Positions 16,693 through 24,246 of a stretch of 32,346 nucleotides of DNA are shown piece after piece (within the stretch, counting starts at the first letter, position 1; every line of letters begins with the position of its first letter). Both the position numbers and the translations under genes were made by a program. The stretch lies in the NCBI GenBank assembly GCA_018650085.1, contig JABIGQ010000005.1, positions 1 through 32,346 of the forward strand, read 5' to 3'. A model generated the notes under the pieces. That model searched no databases and was not told the DNA's origin. It saw only the letters and a list, made by a program, of their open reading frames with translations. Source of the DNA: Candidatus Magasanikiibacteriota bacterium. Its GTDB lineage: Bacteria > Patescibacteriota > Patescibacteriia > Magasanikbacterales > UBA922.

Positions 16693-17091
16693 CTATTGTA
16701 AATCCAATACCTTGTTTACTTCGGCATCAGATTCTTTATTTTCTGCACGGGGGATATGGGTAAGGGTTACTTTCTTGAACCCTTGCATGATATTCCATGC
16801 TTGTATAAATAATTTTTGGATATTGAGATTTTTTACTTTCCATCTTCTGTTTAATTGTTCTACAACTAATTTACTATCTAAAAAACAAAATACTTCTGTA
16901 GCACCAAGTTCTTTTGCTTTTGCCAATGCAGAAATAATTCCCATGTACTCTGCATAATTGTTTGTTTGCTCGCCCAGATACTCTCCATAGTGTTCTATGG
17001 TTTCTCCGGCTTCATTTTTTATGACAATACCACTAGCAGCAGGCCCTGGATTCCCACGAGCACCACCGTCTGTATAAAGAAATAATTTCAT
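16693..17091 (-). CDS. rnhA: Ribonuclease HI
   Basis: RNase HI cuts the RNA strand of RNA/DNA hybrids. The 132-residue product has all four metal-binding acids: Asp8 in YTDGGARGNPG, Glu48 in NNYAEY, Asp72 in FLDSKLVV, and Asp122 in ESDAEVNKVLD. The last motif is usually EADALANxALD; here LAN is replaced by EVN, but the Asp is kept. It lacks the basic protrusion of E. coli RNase HI and so belongs to the short form that also resembles the C-terminal domains in YpdQ/Rv2228c-type proteins. It lies 8 bp before the glycosyltransferase and downstream of recJ and the REP element. Confidence 0.93.
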   Translation of the reverse strand: MKLFLYTDGGARGNPGPAASGIVIKNEAGETIEHYGEYLGEQTNNYAEYMGIISALAKAKELGATEVFCFLDSKLVVEQLNRRWKVKNLNIQKLFIQAWNIMQGFKKVTLTHIPRAENKESDAEVNKVLDLQ

Positions 17092-17097
17092 AATACA

Positions 17098-17235
17098 TTA
17101 TACTTGTTTAATATCTTTTAGCATACGTCATTGCGAGCGTAGCGCGGCAATCCCAGGCTTTATTGCGCTAAACTCTGGGATTGCTTCGTCGTACCTCCTC
17201 GCAATGACGTTTTTATTTATACTTGTTTAATATCT
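17098..17235. repeat. 19-bp direct repeat flanking REP copy 2
   Basis: TTATACTTGTTTAATATCT occurs at 17098-17116 and again at 17217-17235, an exact match. The second copy is the last five codons and stop of recJ read backwards (DIKQV plus TAA); the first is a noncoding duplicate just upstream of rnhA. The 100 bp between them (17117-17216) hold the REP element. This is what a target-site duplication, or a repeat-mediated duplication, would leave. Confidence 0.9.
17125..17210 (-). repeat. REP/MITE-like palindromic element, copy 2
   Basis: An 86-bp element with the same 13-bp ends as copy 1 (ACGTCATTGCGAG / CTCGCAATGACGT) and an inner CAATCCCAG / CTGGGATTG pair. Read on the minus strand its core matches copy 1 nearly base for base, so both copies have the same orientation relative to the upstream gene. 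It starts 6 bp after the recJ stop, as copy 1 does after the PBP stop. Confidence 0.88.
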
Positions 17236-18989
17236 ACAATGGTCAATTGCAATTCACGATTTCCATTCCATTCATTTATCCCAATTTCAAATACAATATC
17301 AATAGTATCCCCAACATGTAAGAGTTTACACCAATTTTTCTCCTCACCATCAGTGGTGCAAAGGTTCCATCCAATAGTTTTACGTATGACATTGTTATTG
17401 TGTGTGACTAAAATACGCAAATGTTTTTTTTCTTTTCCTAGTGGTTTTAGCTCTGTAATTGTTACACCACGAGCTACGTATTTTGGGGCAGGATTTTTTT
17501 GTCCAAATGGTTTGAATTTATCTAGAGAATCATAGAGCTTCCAGTCCACATCTGCTAAATCTATTTCTGCATCGATATCAAGAGTGGGAGTCATGTCTAT
17601 GTCTTTTGTTTTTTTACTACATTTTTTTATAAATGCTTCTTGGAATTCTTTTATCTTTGAGCTGTCTGCTAAACTAAATCCACATGCCATAGGATGCCCA
17701 CCAAATTTATCAAAATATTCGGGCATTTCTTGCAATGAATCTATCATATCAAATCCTGGGACACTTCTACCAGATCCTGTAACGACATCACCATTATTTG
17801 CCATGATAATCGTTGGTTTTTGATAGCGAGCTTTTATACGACTGGCAATTAATCCTACAATACCTGTAGTCCAATCGGGATTATAATAAAAAAGCACAGG
17901 ATTATCTAATTGATGTTTTTCAACATTATCTATGGCTTGTTTTACATAATTTTCTGTTATCTCTCTGCGTTCTTTATTATTTTCATGTAACCTAAATGCT
18001 AGATCTATAGCATCTGATCCATATTTCGCAGTGAGTAATTTATATGCTACATTTGCATGATCAATTCTTCCTGCGGCATTAATTTGTGGCGCTATACGAA
18101 ATCCTATGGTATTTGCATCAATTGGTTTTTTCAAGACCATGTCATTATCCATTATTCCTGATTCAAGAAATAATTTTTGTAAGCCTATCCGGCGTGTTTT
18201 ATTTAATACAATTAATCCATACTTCGTTAGTGTGCGTGATTCTCCCAGTAGGGGAACCATATCTGCCACACTTGCAATAGCGACCATGTCTAGTAACCAT
18301 TTTTCAAATCCTTCGTGTGAAATACCATTTGCGAGTGTTTCGTGTGATTTGTGATGTGTATGAATTAATCCTTGGGCTAATTTAAATGCTACACCACCAC
18401 CAGCAAGTTCTTTATCTGGGTATGGTTCATCTGGAACCTTTGGGTGAATAATTGCATGCGCTTTTGGGACATTTTCTGGAACAGTATGATGATCTGTAAT
18501 AATACTATCTATTCCTTTTTCATTTGCATATGCAATTTCTGTTGCATTACTAATTCCACAATCACAGGTGATAATAAGATTTGTTCCTTTATCTGCCAAA
18601 TAGTCAATAGTATTATTATTCAAACCATAGCCATCTTTTTCACGATGGGGGAGATAGACATCTATATGTTTTGCGCCTATAGCTTCTAACACTTCTGTAA
18701 GAATAACAGCAGCACTTACTCCATCTGCATCATAATCTCCGTGTATGGTGATATGTTCATCTTTTTCTACCGCAGTAAATAAACGACGAACCGCCACTTC
18801 CATATCTTTAAATAAAAAAGGATCATGCACATCTTTGCTATAATCTGGTTGAAGAAAAGAATCAATCTCCTCTGCGGTCATTATTCCTCTATTATATAGG
18901 AGAGAAGAAACTATCTTTGGCAATTCCGGATGATTGTCTATAAATGATTGTGGAGGAGATGGAAGAACATTCCAACGTTTTTCAATCAT
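17217..18989 (-). CDS. recJ: Single-stranded-DNA-specific 5'-3' exonuclease RecJ
   Basis: RecJ degrades single-stranded DNA 5' to 3' in recombination and mismatch or base repair. The 590-residue protein has the DHH phosphoesterase motifs: HGDYDADG (residues 83-90), TCDCG (about 142-146), and DHH at 166-168, followed by the DHHA1 motif GGHPMACGFSL and a C-terminal OB-type domain. I chose the ATG at 18989 (MIEKRWNVLP), not the ORF start at 19055, because the family begins near there and because the upstream 66 bases are covered by a small membrane peptide gene in another frame. That gene's TAA is 1 base before this ATG, so translation is probably coupled. lepA lies upstream in the same run. Confidence 0.93.
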   Translation of the reverse strand: MIEKRWNVLPSPPQSFIDNHPELPKIVSSLLYNRGIMTAEEIDSFLQPDYSKDVHDPFLFKDMEVAVRRLFTAVEKDEHITIHGDYDADGVSAAVILTEVLEAIGAKHIDVYLPHREKDGYGLNNNTIDYLADKGTNLIITCDCGISNATEIAYANEKGIDSIITDHHTVPENVPKAHAIIHPKVPDEPYPDKELAGGGVAFKLAQGLIHTHHKSHETLANGISHEGFEKWLLDMVAIASVADMVPLLGESRTLTKYGLIVLNKTRRIGLQKLFLESGIMDNDMVLKKPIDANTIGFRIAPQINAAGRIDHANVAYKLLTAKYGSDAIDLAFRLHENNKERREITENYVKQAIDNVEKHQLDNPVLFYYNPDWTTGIVGLIASRIKARYQKPTIIMANNGDVVTGSGRSVPGFDMIDSLQEMPEYFDKFGGHPMACGFSLADSSKIKEFQEAFIKKCSKKTKDIDMTPTLDIDAEIDLADVDWKLYDSLDKFKPFGQKNPAPKYVARGVTITELKPLGKEKKHLRILVTHNNNVIRKTIGWNLCTTDGEEKNWCKLLHVGDTIDIVFEIGINEWNGNRELQLTIVDIKQV

Positions 18990-18990
18990 A

Positions 18991-19092
18991 TTAAAATGCA
19001 GAAAATATTGGAAGGACTGTAAAAAATAGCATCCCACCAATTCCAATAATTGCAATAAACATTTTTAATTTTTTGTGTTGTTTGTCTGCCAT
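18991..19092 (-). CDS. Small 33-residue single-pass membrane protein between lepA and recJ
   Basis: A complete frame of 33 codons reads MADKQHKKLKMFIAII, then a Gly-rich hydrophobic run ending FSAF and TAA. The basic N-terminus (five Lys and two His in the first 11 residues) followed by about 20 hydrophobic residues is the pattern of a membrane-inserted small protein, or of a signal-anchor. It starts 16 bp after the lepA stop and ends 1 base before the recJ ATG, which is the spacing of a coupled gene. No Shine-Dalgarno is clear. I do not recognise a family. It could instead be untranslated spacer, but the charge pattern and gene-like spacing on both sides make that less likely. Confidence 0.62.
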   Translation of the reverse strand: MADKQHKKLKMFIAIIGIGGMLFFTVLPIFSAF

Positions 19093-19108
19093 ATATAAGT
19101 AATTTAAA

Positions 19109-20905
19109 TTATCTTTTTAGAACAGCTAAATATGCTTCTGATGGAATATTTACTTTCCCTTTCCCCATGGCAAGCATTTTCTTTTTCCCTTTCTTTTGTT
19201 TTTCAAGCAGTTTTCTTTTTCTAGTGACATCTCCACCATATAACTTTGCAGTCACATCTTTTCTCAGCGCACTAATTCTTTCTCCTGCTACAATTTTTCC
19301 ACCAATGGCTGCTTGGATTTTTATGACAAATTGTTGTTTTGGTAATGTTTCTTTTAGAGATTTTACAATCTTTTTTCCAATACGAAATGCTTCATCTCGC
19401 CAAACAAGGAGGGACAATGCCTCTACAGGTTCGTCCGCAATAAGAATATCCATTTTTACCACATCAGATAGTCTATAATCTTTTAATTCATAACTTAAAG
19501 ATCCATATCCACTCGTAACTGTCTTTAGTTTATCATAAAAATCAGTAATAAGCGATGCAAGTGGCATGTGGTAATGCAGGAGCGCACGCTTTGCGGTATT
19601 TCCTGTACCAGTACTTAAATATTCTGTATTTTGGTATTCTCCTTTTCTCTCAGAAACTAGTCCCATGATATTTCCAATGTATTCTTCTGGAGTAATAATA
19701 TCTACAGTCATCCATGGTTCTTTTATGCGTTCAATTTTTTGGACTTCTGGTAGATCTTGTGGGCTTTTTACAATTAATTCTTTTCCATCTGTTTTATATA
19801 TTTGATAAGCAACACTAGGTACCGTAGCAATAATATGAAGTCCAAATTCACGGCGTAAACGTTCTTGGAATATTTCTAAATGGAGCATGCCTAAAAATCC
19901 ACAACGAAATCCAAATCCGAGTGCTTGAGAATGTTCTGGCTCATAAAAAAGAGCAGAGTCATTTAATTTTAATTTATCCACGGCATCACGCATGGCATTG
20001 TAATCATCTCCTTCTTGCGGAAAAATTCCCGCAAACACCATAGGCATAACTTCCTTGTACCCAGGGAGTGGAGCCTCTGCAGGTGTTTTTTTACTTGTAA
20101 TGGTGTCACCTACACGGACATGCCCTAATTCTTTTAATCCAGTAACAATATATCCGATTTGTCCATTTTCTAACATGGGATCACTTTCTAGCGTAGGGGA
20201 GTAGTGTCCTATGTCTAATATTTCTGCTTCTGCCTTTGTACTCATAAATCGTACAGAATCTCCTTTTTTTAGTGAACCATCTTGCATACGTACAGAAGCA
20301 ATAACACCTTTGTAATCATCATAAAATGAATCAAATATCATGGCACGTGCAGGTTTATCTTCATTTTTACTTGGTTCTGGAATCCGCTCAATCACTGCAT
20401 CAAGTATTTGTTCTACTCCTTCTCCTGTCTTTGCAGAGCAGGTTAATATATCTTCTTTTTTACATCCTATAAGATGAATAATCTCAGCACTTACTTTTTC
20501 TACATCCGCATTTGGTAAATCAATTTTATTCAATACGGGAATAATAGTAAGATCTTGATCTAATGCAAGATAAAGGTTTGCTATAGTTTGTGCTTGCACT
20601 CCTTGGCTGGCGTCTACTAAAAGAATAGCACCTTCTACCGCTGCAAGTGATCTGGATACCTCATAGGTGAAATCCACATGCCCGGGAGTATCTATAAGGT
20701 TCATTATATTTTCTTTGTGCTCCATGCGAACAGGCTGGAGTTTTATGGTAATACCACGTTCTTGCTCTATGTCCATTTGATCTAGGATCTGGCTTTTCAT
20801 GTGTCTTTTTTCCACAGTTCCAGTCACTTCTAAAAATCGATCTGCAAGGGTAGACTTTCCATGATCAATATGAGCAATAATACAAAAATTTCGGATAGGA
20901 TTCAT
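19109..20905 (-). CDS. lepA: Elongation factor 4 (LepA)
   Basis: EF4 is a ribosome-bound GTPase that helps stalled or misplaced translation and subunit biogenesis. The 598-residue product has normal length. The GTPase motifs are AHIDHGKST (residues 11-19), the switch region QERGITI, DTPGH, and NKID. The family C-terminal domain is present, with YKGVIASVRMQDG in domain II and the conserved end MGKGKVNIPSEAYLAVLKR. It heads a minus-strand run (lepA, small membrane gene, recJ, rnhA, glycosyltransferase) behind a clear promoter. No Shine-Dalgarno is seen; the leader is about 25 nt. Confidence 0.97.
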   Translation of the reverse strand: MNPIRNFCIIAHIDHGKSTLADRFLEVTGTVEKRHMKSQILDQMDIEQERGITIKLQPVRMEHKENIMNLIDTPGHVDFTYEVSRSLAAVEGAILLVDASQGVQAQTIANLYLALDQDLTIIPVLNKIDLPNADVEKVSAEIIHLIGCKKEDILTCSAKTGEGVEQILDAVIERIPEPSKNEDKPARAMIFDSFYDDYKGVIASVRMQDGSLKKGDSVRFMSTKAEAEILDIGHYSPTLESDPMLENGQIGYIVTGLKELGHVRVGDTITSKKTPAEAPLPGYKEVMPMVFAGIFPQEGDDYNAMRDAVDKLKLNDSALFYEPEHSQALGFGFRCGFLGMLHLEIFQERLRREFGLHIIATVPSVAYQIYKTDGKELIVKSPQDLPEVQKIERIKEPWMTVDIITPEEYIGNIMGLVSERKGEYQNTEYLSTGTGNTAKRALLHYHMPLASLITDFYDKLKTVTSGYGSLSYELKDYRLSDVVKMDILIADEPVEALSLLVWRDEAFRIGKKIVKSLKETLPKQQFVIKIQAAIGGKIVAGERISALRKDVTAKLYGGDVTRKRKLLEKQKKGKKKMLAMGKGKVNIPSEAYLAVLKR

Positions 20906-20936
20906 AAAATAAACATTAAGCCTTTATATTGTGCGT

Positions 20937-20965
20937 ATCATAGCAGTATTAAGGGGAAAAATCAA
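20937..20965 (-). promoter_or_regulatory. lepA promoter TTGATT-N17-TATGAT
   Basis: TTGATT (20960-20965) and TATGAT (20937-20942) on the minus strand are 17 bp apart. This is the only strong promoter seen for the five-gene lepA-to-glycosyltransferase run. Confidence 0.75.
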
Positions 20966-20978
20966 GGATGTCTAGAAT

Positions 20979-21008
20979 TAAAAAAGCCCACATTTCACAA
21001 TGTGGGGC
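20979..21008 (-). terminator. Terminator of the GC-rich lipoprotein gene
   Basis: CCCACATT and AATGTGGG form an 8-bp stem that continues into GC pairs, with a T tract on the minus strand. It lies about 105 bp after the lipoprotein stop. Confidence 0.85.
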
Positions 21009-21111
21009 GCTTATTGATAACCGGACGGCTTCAATAAACTAACATCTACTTGGTGTAGACGGAACCCGTGTGTTAACGGGGTCTTCCGGAGGCGTAAAGG
21101 GTACGCTGGCT
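21009..21111 (-). other. Structured 3' untranslated region
   Basis: Between the lipoprotein stop and its terminator are about 100 bases that are richer in G+C than the surroundings and hold several small stems on the minus strand: GTAAAG..CTTTAC, CCCGT..ACGGG, TCTAC-accaa-GTAGA, and an outer CCGGA..TCCGG. There is no ORF. It may be a stable 3' UTR or a processed small RNA. Confidence 0.4.
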
Positions 21112-21441
21112 TTACCACATTATATGAGTTGGTGGTGTCGGGGGGTCTGTGGGTGGAAATAGGACCCTCATGGCCCCATCTGGGGTCGGCCCGTCTCCCC
21201 AAAAGTATGAGTCGTACTTTGGGGTGGACGTTGCTATTTCGTCCTTTTGGCCGGTCGGACATCTGTACAGTATACTATCTTTTGTCATATTAAATACTAT
21301 GATCTTTTGTCCCGGTGCGACTCCACCGGAACATGAGAAGGTCACTCCTTCTTTTGAGATCATGGATGGGACGGTGGGGCAGCGGTGCGCCCCACAGCCG
21401 GTGGTGATGATGAGGGCGGTCAGGATGCTGAGAAGCTTCAT
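21112..21441 (-). CDS. Small GC-rich lipoprotein of unknown function
   Basis: The 109-residue product begins MKLLSILTALIITTGC, a lipoprotein signal with the modified cysteine at residue 16. The mature part has three more cysteines in addition to one close to the N-terminus, and ends in a Pro/Thr-rich tail. No family is recognised. A clear AAGGA ribosome binding site lies 6 bases before the ATG, unusual in this window. The gene and its flanks (about 21000-21480) are near half G+C by eye, while neighbours are clearly AT-rich, and it has its own promoter, long structured leader and terminator. This suggests a recently acquired single-gene cassette. Two overlapping frames (21011-21262 on -, 21149-21532 on +) are open only because of the GC-rich composition. 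Confidence 0.68.
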   Translation of the reverse strand: MKLLSILTALIITTGCGAHRCPTVPSMISKEGVTFSCSGGVAPGQKIIVFNMTKDSILYRCPTGQKDEIATSTPKYDSYFWGDGPTPDGAMRVLFPPTDPPTPPTHIMW

Positions 21442-21616
21442 GGTTTTTCCTTATTTTAAAACCATTTTTGCAACCAGGTATTCCACAAGAAGACGTTCTT
21501 CTTGGATACCTCAATACACATATTTGTTATAAATACAGATATTGAGATATCCAACCAAATAACCACTATTCCACCAAGTTTTGTAAAAAGAACTTATATA
21601 CGCTTGCTTAAGCGAA
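21442..21616 (-). promoter_or_regulatory. Long structured 5' leader of the lipoprotein gene
   Basis: About 175 nt separate the predicted start of transcription from the ATG. Two hairpins abut: AAGAAGA-cgt-TCTTCTT (21487-21503) and a 12-bp stem GGATA.CTCAATA / TATTGAG.TATCC (21504-21552), whose loop holds a further TATTT / AAATA stem. A third, CGCTT-gctt-AAGCG (21601-21614), lies at the very 5' end. A cis-regulatory RNA is possible; no known riboswitch class is recognised. Confidence 0.5.
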
Positions 21617-21622
21617 CGAGAT

Positions 21623-21651
21623 ATAGTAGCATAAAAAAAACACTTTGTCAA
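21623..21651 (-). promoter_or_regulatory. Promoter TTGACA-N17-TACTAT
   Basis: Perfect -35 (21646-21651) and good -10 (21623-21628) on the minus strand, 17 bp apart. The -35 lies in the loop and arm of the murJ terminator hairpin. Confidence 0.75.
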
Positions 21652-21657
21652 GTGTTT
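21631..21657 (-). terminator. murJ operon terminator
   Basis: AAACACTT-gaca-AAGTGTTT followed by T8 on the minus strand, about 34 bp after the murJ stop. It overlaps the -35 and spacer of the next promoter. Confidence 0.82.
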
Positions 21658-21690
21658 ATGTGGTTTGTTGGGTTCAAATATTGTATCTCA

Positions 21691-23304
21691 CTACATCTGT
21701 TCTCCCTCTTGAATTCCTGCTTCTACATTTCTTATACGAAGCCAACGTTTTTTTAATGTTTGGGAGAGATGGATCATTTCTTCTGAACGTAGGAATAGGA
21801 GGATCACAGCATAGATAAATAAGCCTATGATTCCTGTAATTGCTCCTTGTAGGAAGATTCCCCAGAAACGAGTCATATCTACCATATATCCAAGTTGAGT
21901 TTTTATAAATTGCATGGCAATACCCATAATTAATCCTGCCCCAATCATCTTATATATAGATGGCAGAATAATAGACTCGTTGAGTGTTTTTAGATCACGA
22001 CGAAGGCTAAACCACATAGCGACAAGCTGGAAAATAGCACTAATAGAAAACGCAATAGCAAGCCCCATAACACCCAGAGTATCTTTTAGAGCTAGACTTC
22101 CTATAATAGAAATAAGTGTTGCTACAAATCCTATTAGGAGAGGAGTCTTTGTATTATGCATAGCATAAAATGATCTAGCAAGGAGTGGGGTCAAGCATTG
22201 GGCAAATAATGATAATGTAAAAAATGCAAGCGTATCTGCAGTCATAATCGTTGCTGCCCAGTCAAATTTTCCAGAACCAAGTACGACACGGACAATTTGT
22301 GCACGAAGAAGTAAGAAGATAAGAGAGAGTGGAATAATAAAGAAGAGTATCTTTTTTACTGTATTTACTATTTGATCTCTAAAGGCATCTATCTTTTTTT
22401 CTGCTGCAAGTTCAGATAGAGTAGGGAATGCTGCCATAGCAAATGAAAGGCCAATAATTCCTACAGGAACAAATTGCAAATTACTTGCAAAGGTAAAGAC
22501 CGTAATGCTTCCCACAGCAAGTGTAGACGCAATAATGGTCATGACAAATAAATTCAGTTGATTACTTGCTAGTGTGAGCGTGCGTGGAATCATAAGTTTC
22601 CCAATGTGTAGTGTATCTTTATCATAAAGATTAATCTTTGGGTGAAACTGAAATCCGTGATGGTGAAGGGTGGGAATTTGAATAGTCAGGTGAAAAAACG
22701 CTCCTAAAATCACACCAAATCCTAGCCCGGTAAGTCCCCAAATTGGCACAAAAAAAATAGCTCCAATAATAATCCCAAGGTTATATACCAATGGAGTGAG
22801 GGCATAGATAAAAAAACATTTCATGGATTGGAGCATGCTATTTAATATAGAGCTAAGCCCTAGTAGAAATGGACTAAAAAGCATGATACGAGAAAGGAGG
22901 ATGGTTTGTGTTACTTGTTCTGCATCAAATCCTGGGACAATGAGTGGAATAATTTGTGGCATGAAAATAAAAAAGAGTACGCATACAAAGGCAATACCAA
23001 TTCCTACAATAGTTAAAATATTATTTGCGAGTCCCCATGCTCCTTTTTTATCTTTTTTTAATTTTGCAGTAAATATAGGAATAAAGCCTGCAGAAATTCC
23101 ACCAACTATAAGGAGGTTAAATACTAAATCGGGGATACGAAAAGAAGCGTAATACATATCTAGTGTAGATCCAGCTCCAAATTGATGCGCAAAAATACGA
23201 TCACGAAGAATAGCAATAAGTCTGCTAAGAAAGGATGCTCCTCCTAAAACAAGTGCTGCACCAGTAATTGTTTTTGACGTATTATTGAAAATTCGTTTGA
23301 TCAT
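21691..23304 (-). CDS. murJ: Lipid II flippase MurJ (MviN family)
   Basis: MurJ moves lipid II, the peptidoglycan precursor, to the outer face of the membrane. The 537-residue protein has about 14 hydrophobic helices. Its N-terminal block, SFLSRLIAILRDRIFAHQFG with LDMYYASFRIPDLVFNLLI soon after, is the MviN signature, with the conserved arginines and Asp of the central cavity. The length fits the family. It is the last gene of a three-gene run (unknown membrane protein, corA, murJ), 15 bp after corA. With the PBP at 8526 it shows that this cell builds peptidoglycan. The start has no Shine-Dalgarno. Confidence 0.95.
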   Translation of the reverse strand: MIKRIFNNTSKTITGAALVLGGASFLSRLIAILRDRIFAHQFGAGSTLDMYYASFRIPDLVFNLLIVGGISAGFIPIFTAKLKKDKKGAWGLANNILTIVGIGIAFVCVLFFIFMPQIIPLIVPGFDAEQVTQTILLSRIMLFSPFLLGLSSILNSMLQSMKCFFIYALTPLVYNLGIIIGAIFFVPIWGLTGLGFGVILGAFFHLTIQIPTLHHHGFQFHPKINLYDKDTLHIGKLMIPRTLTLASNQLNLFVMTIIASTLAVGSITVFTFASNLQFVPVGIIGLSFAMAAFPTLSELAAEKKIDAFRDQIVNTVKKILFFIIPLSLIFLLLRAQIVRVVLGSGKFDWAATIMTADTLAFFTLSLFAQCLTPLLARSFYAMHNTKTPLLIGFVATLISIIGSLALKDTLGVMGLAIAFSISAIFQLVAMWFSLRRDLKTLNESIILPSIYKMIGAGLIMGIAMQFIKTQLGYMVDMTRFWGIFLQGAITGIIGLFIYAVILLFLRSEEMIHLSQTLKKRWLRIRNVEAGIQEGEQM

Positions 23305-23319
23305 ACTAGACTTGTTGCA

Positions 23320-24240
23320 TTATAACCACTGTTTCTTTCTAAGTATAATAAGTGCTCCTATCACAACAATTGCTAAAATACCAAACATACCCCATACAAA
23401 TAGAGGTTCTTTTGCATATGGTAATCCAATAATATTCATACCATAAATACCAGATAATACAGTAAATGGTAAAAGCGCCACAGAGATAGAGGTCAATGCT
23501 CCAATTACTTTATTTGTCCTTTGGGTGATCAATGACTCTACGGTCACATGTAACCCCTCTATGGTTTCTTTATATGAATCTACCACTGCCCACATTTTAT
23601 TTAAATAATCACTAATATTATCAAAATAGAGTGTCGTATCTTCATGCATAAATGGTTTCCGAATGTGAGAAAGATTTGATACTAAAAATCGTTGTGGATC
23701 AATAATTCGGCGAAGGTTTAAGATATTTCTTCTATGAAGTGCTAATTCTTTTACGACTTCAAATTCATGATTTCCTTCAAAAATAGTTTGTTCTACCGCA
23801 TAGAGTTGTTTCCCTAGATTATTTAAAATAGGTTGAGTATCTTTGAATAAAGATTCAAGTAATTTATAAAGAAGATGACCAGAAGTTTGGTTCATCCATT
23901 CTCGCTGAAAGCGTTTGTTTTTCATACAACGATAAAAAAAGCTCTTTATTTCTTTTGATTTTGTATGTTGTACTGTAATAAGAAATTCTTCTCCAATAAA
24001 TACATCGATTTCGTGAGGAACAATTTGTTTTTTTTCTGCATTCCAATGTGGAAATTGTAATACTATAAAAAGATAATTTTTATACGTATCTATCTTTGGT
24101 GTTTGGCTTTCACCACGGATGTCTTCTATATCTAGATGATGAAAATTGTGTTTTTCTTTTAGATATGTAATTGCTGTTTCGTCGACTTTATCAATATTTA
24201 CCCAAGTGACTGCTTGAGAAGAGAGTGTTTTTATTGCCAT
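23320..24240 (-). CDS. corA: CorA-family magnesium/cobalt transporter
   Basis: CorA forms a pentameric Mg2+ channel. The 306-residue product has the cytoplasmic alpha/beta funnel, long stalk helix, and two C-terminal membrane helices (about 243-262 and 278-299). The selectivity motif YGMN is present as Tyr266-Gly-Met-Asn269, right after the first helix. The typical EEN-type loop sequence after GMN is replaced by IIGLPYAKEP, common in short CorA forms. The C-terminus is positively charged (RKKQWL), as in the family. It starts 6 bp after the upstream membrane protein gene. Confidence 0.93.
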   Translation of the reverse strand: MAIKTLSSQAVTWVNIDKVDETAITYLKEKHNFHHLDIEDIRGESQTPKIDTYKNYLFIVLQFPHWNAEKKQIVPHEIDVFIGEEFLITVQHTKSKEIKSFFYRCMKNKRFQREWMNQTSGHLLYKLLESLFKDTQPILNNLGKQLYAVEQTIFEGNHEFEVVKELALHRRNILNLRRIIDPQRFLVSNLSHIRKPFMHEDTTLYFDNISDYLNKMWAVVDSYKETIEGLHVTVESLITQRTNKVIGALTSISVALLPFTVLSGIYGMNIIGLPYAKEPLFVWGMFGILAIVVIGALIILRKKQWL

Positions 24241-24246
24241 AGAAGA

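Noticed and set aside
17094-17099. TATAAT box just before rnhA, formed by the duplicated recJ tail
   Set aside because: It is only 2 bases from the rnhA ATG on the minus strand, so a transcript would begin at or after the start codon, and there is no good -35.
21011-21262. 83-residue minus-strand frame overlapping the lipoprotein gene end
   Set aside because: Arginine/proline-rich shadow of the real frame, with no ribosome binding site, and it runs into the terminator.
21149-21532. 127-residue plus-strand frame opposite the GC-rich lipoprotein gene
   Set aside because: No signal or family; it is open because of high G+C on the other strand of a gene with a clear lipobox, ribosome binding site and promoter.
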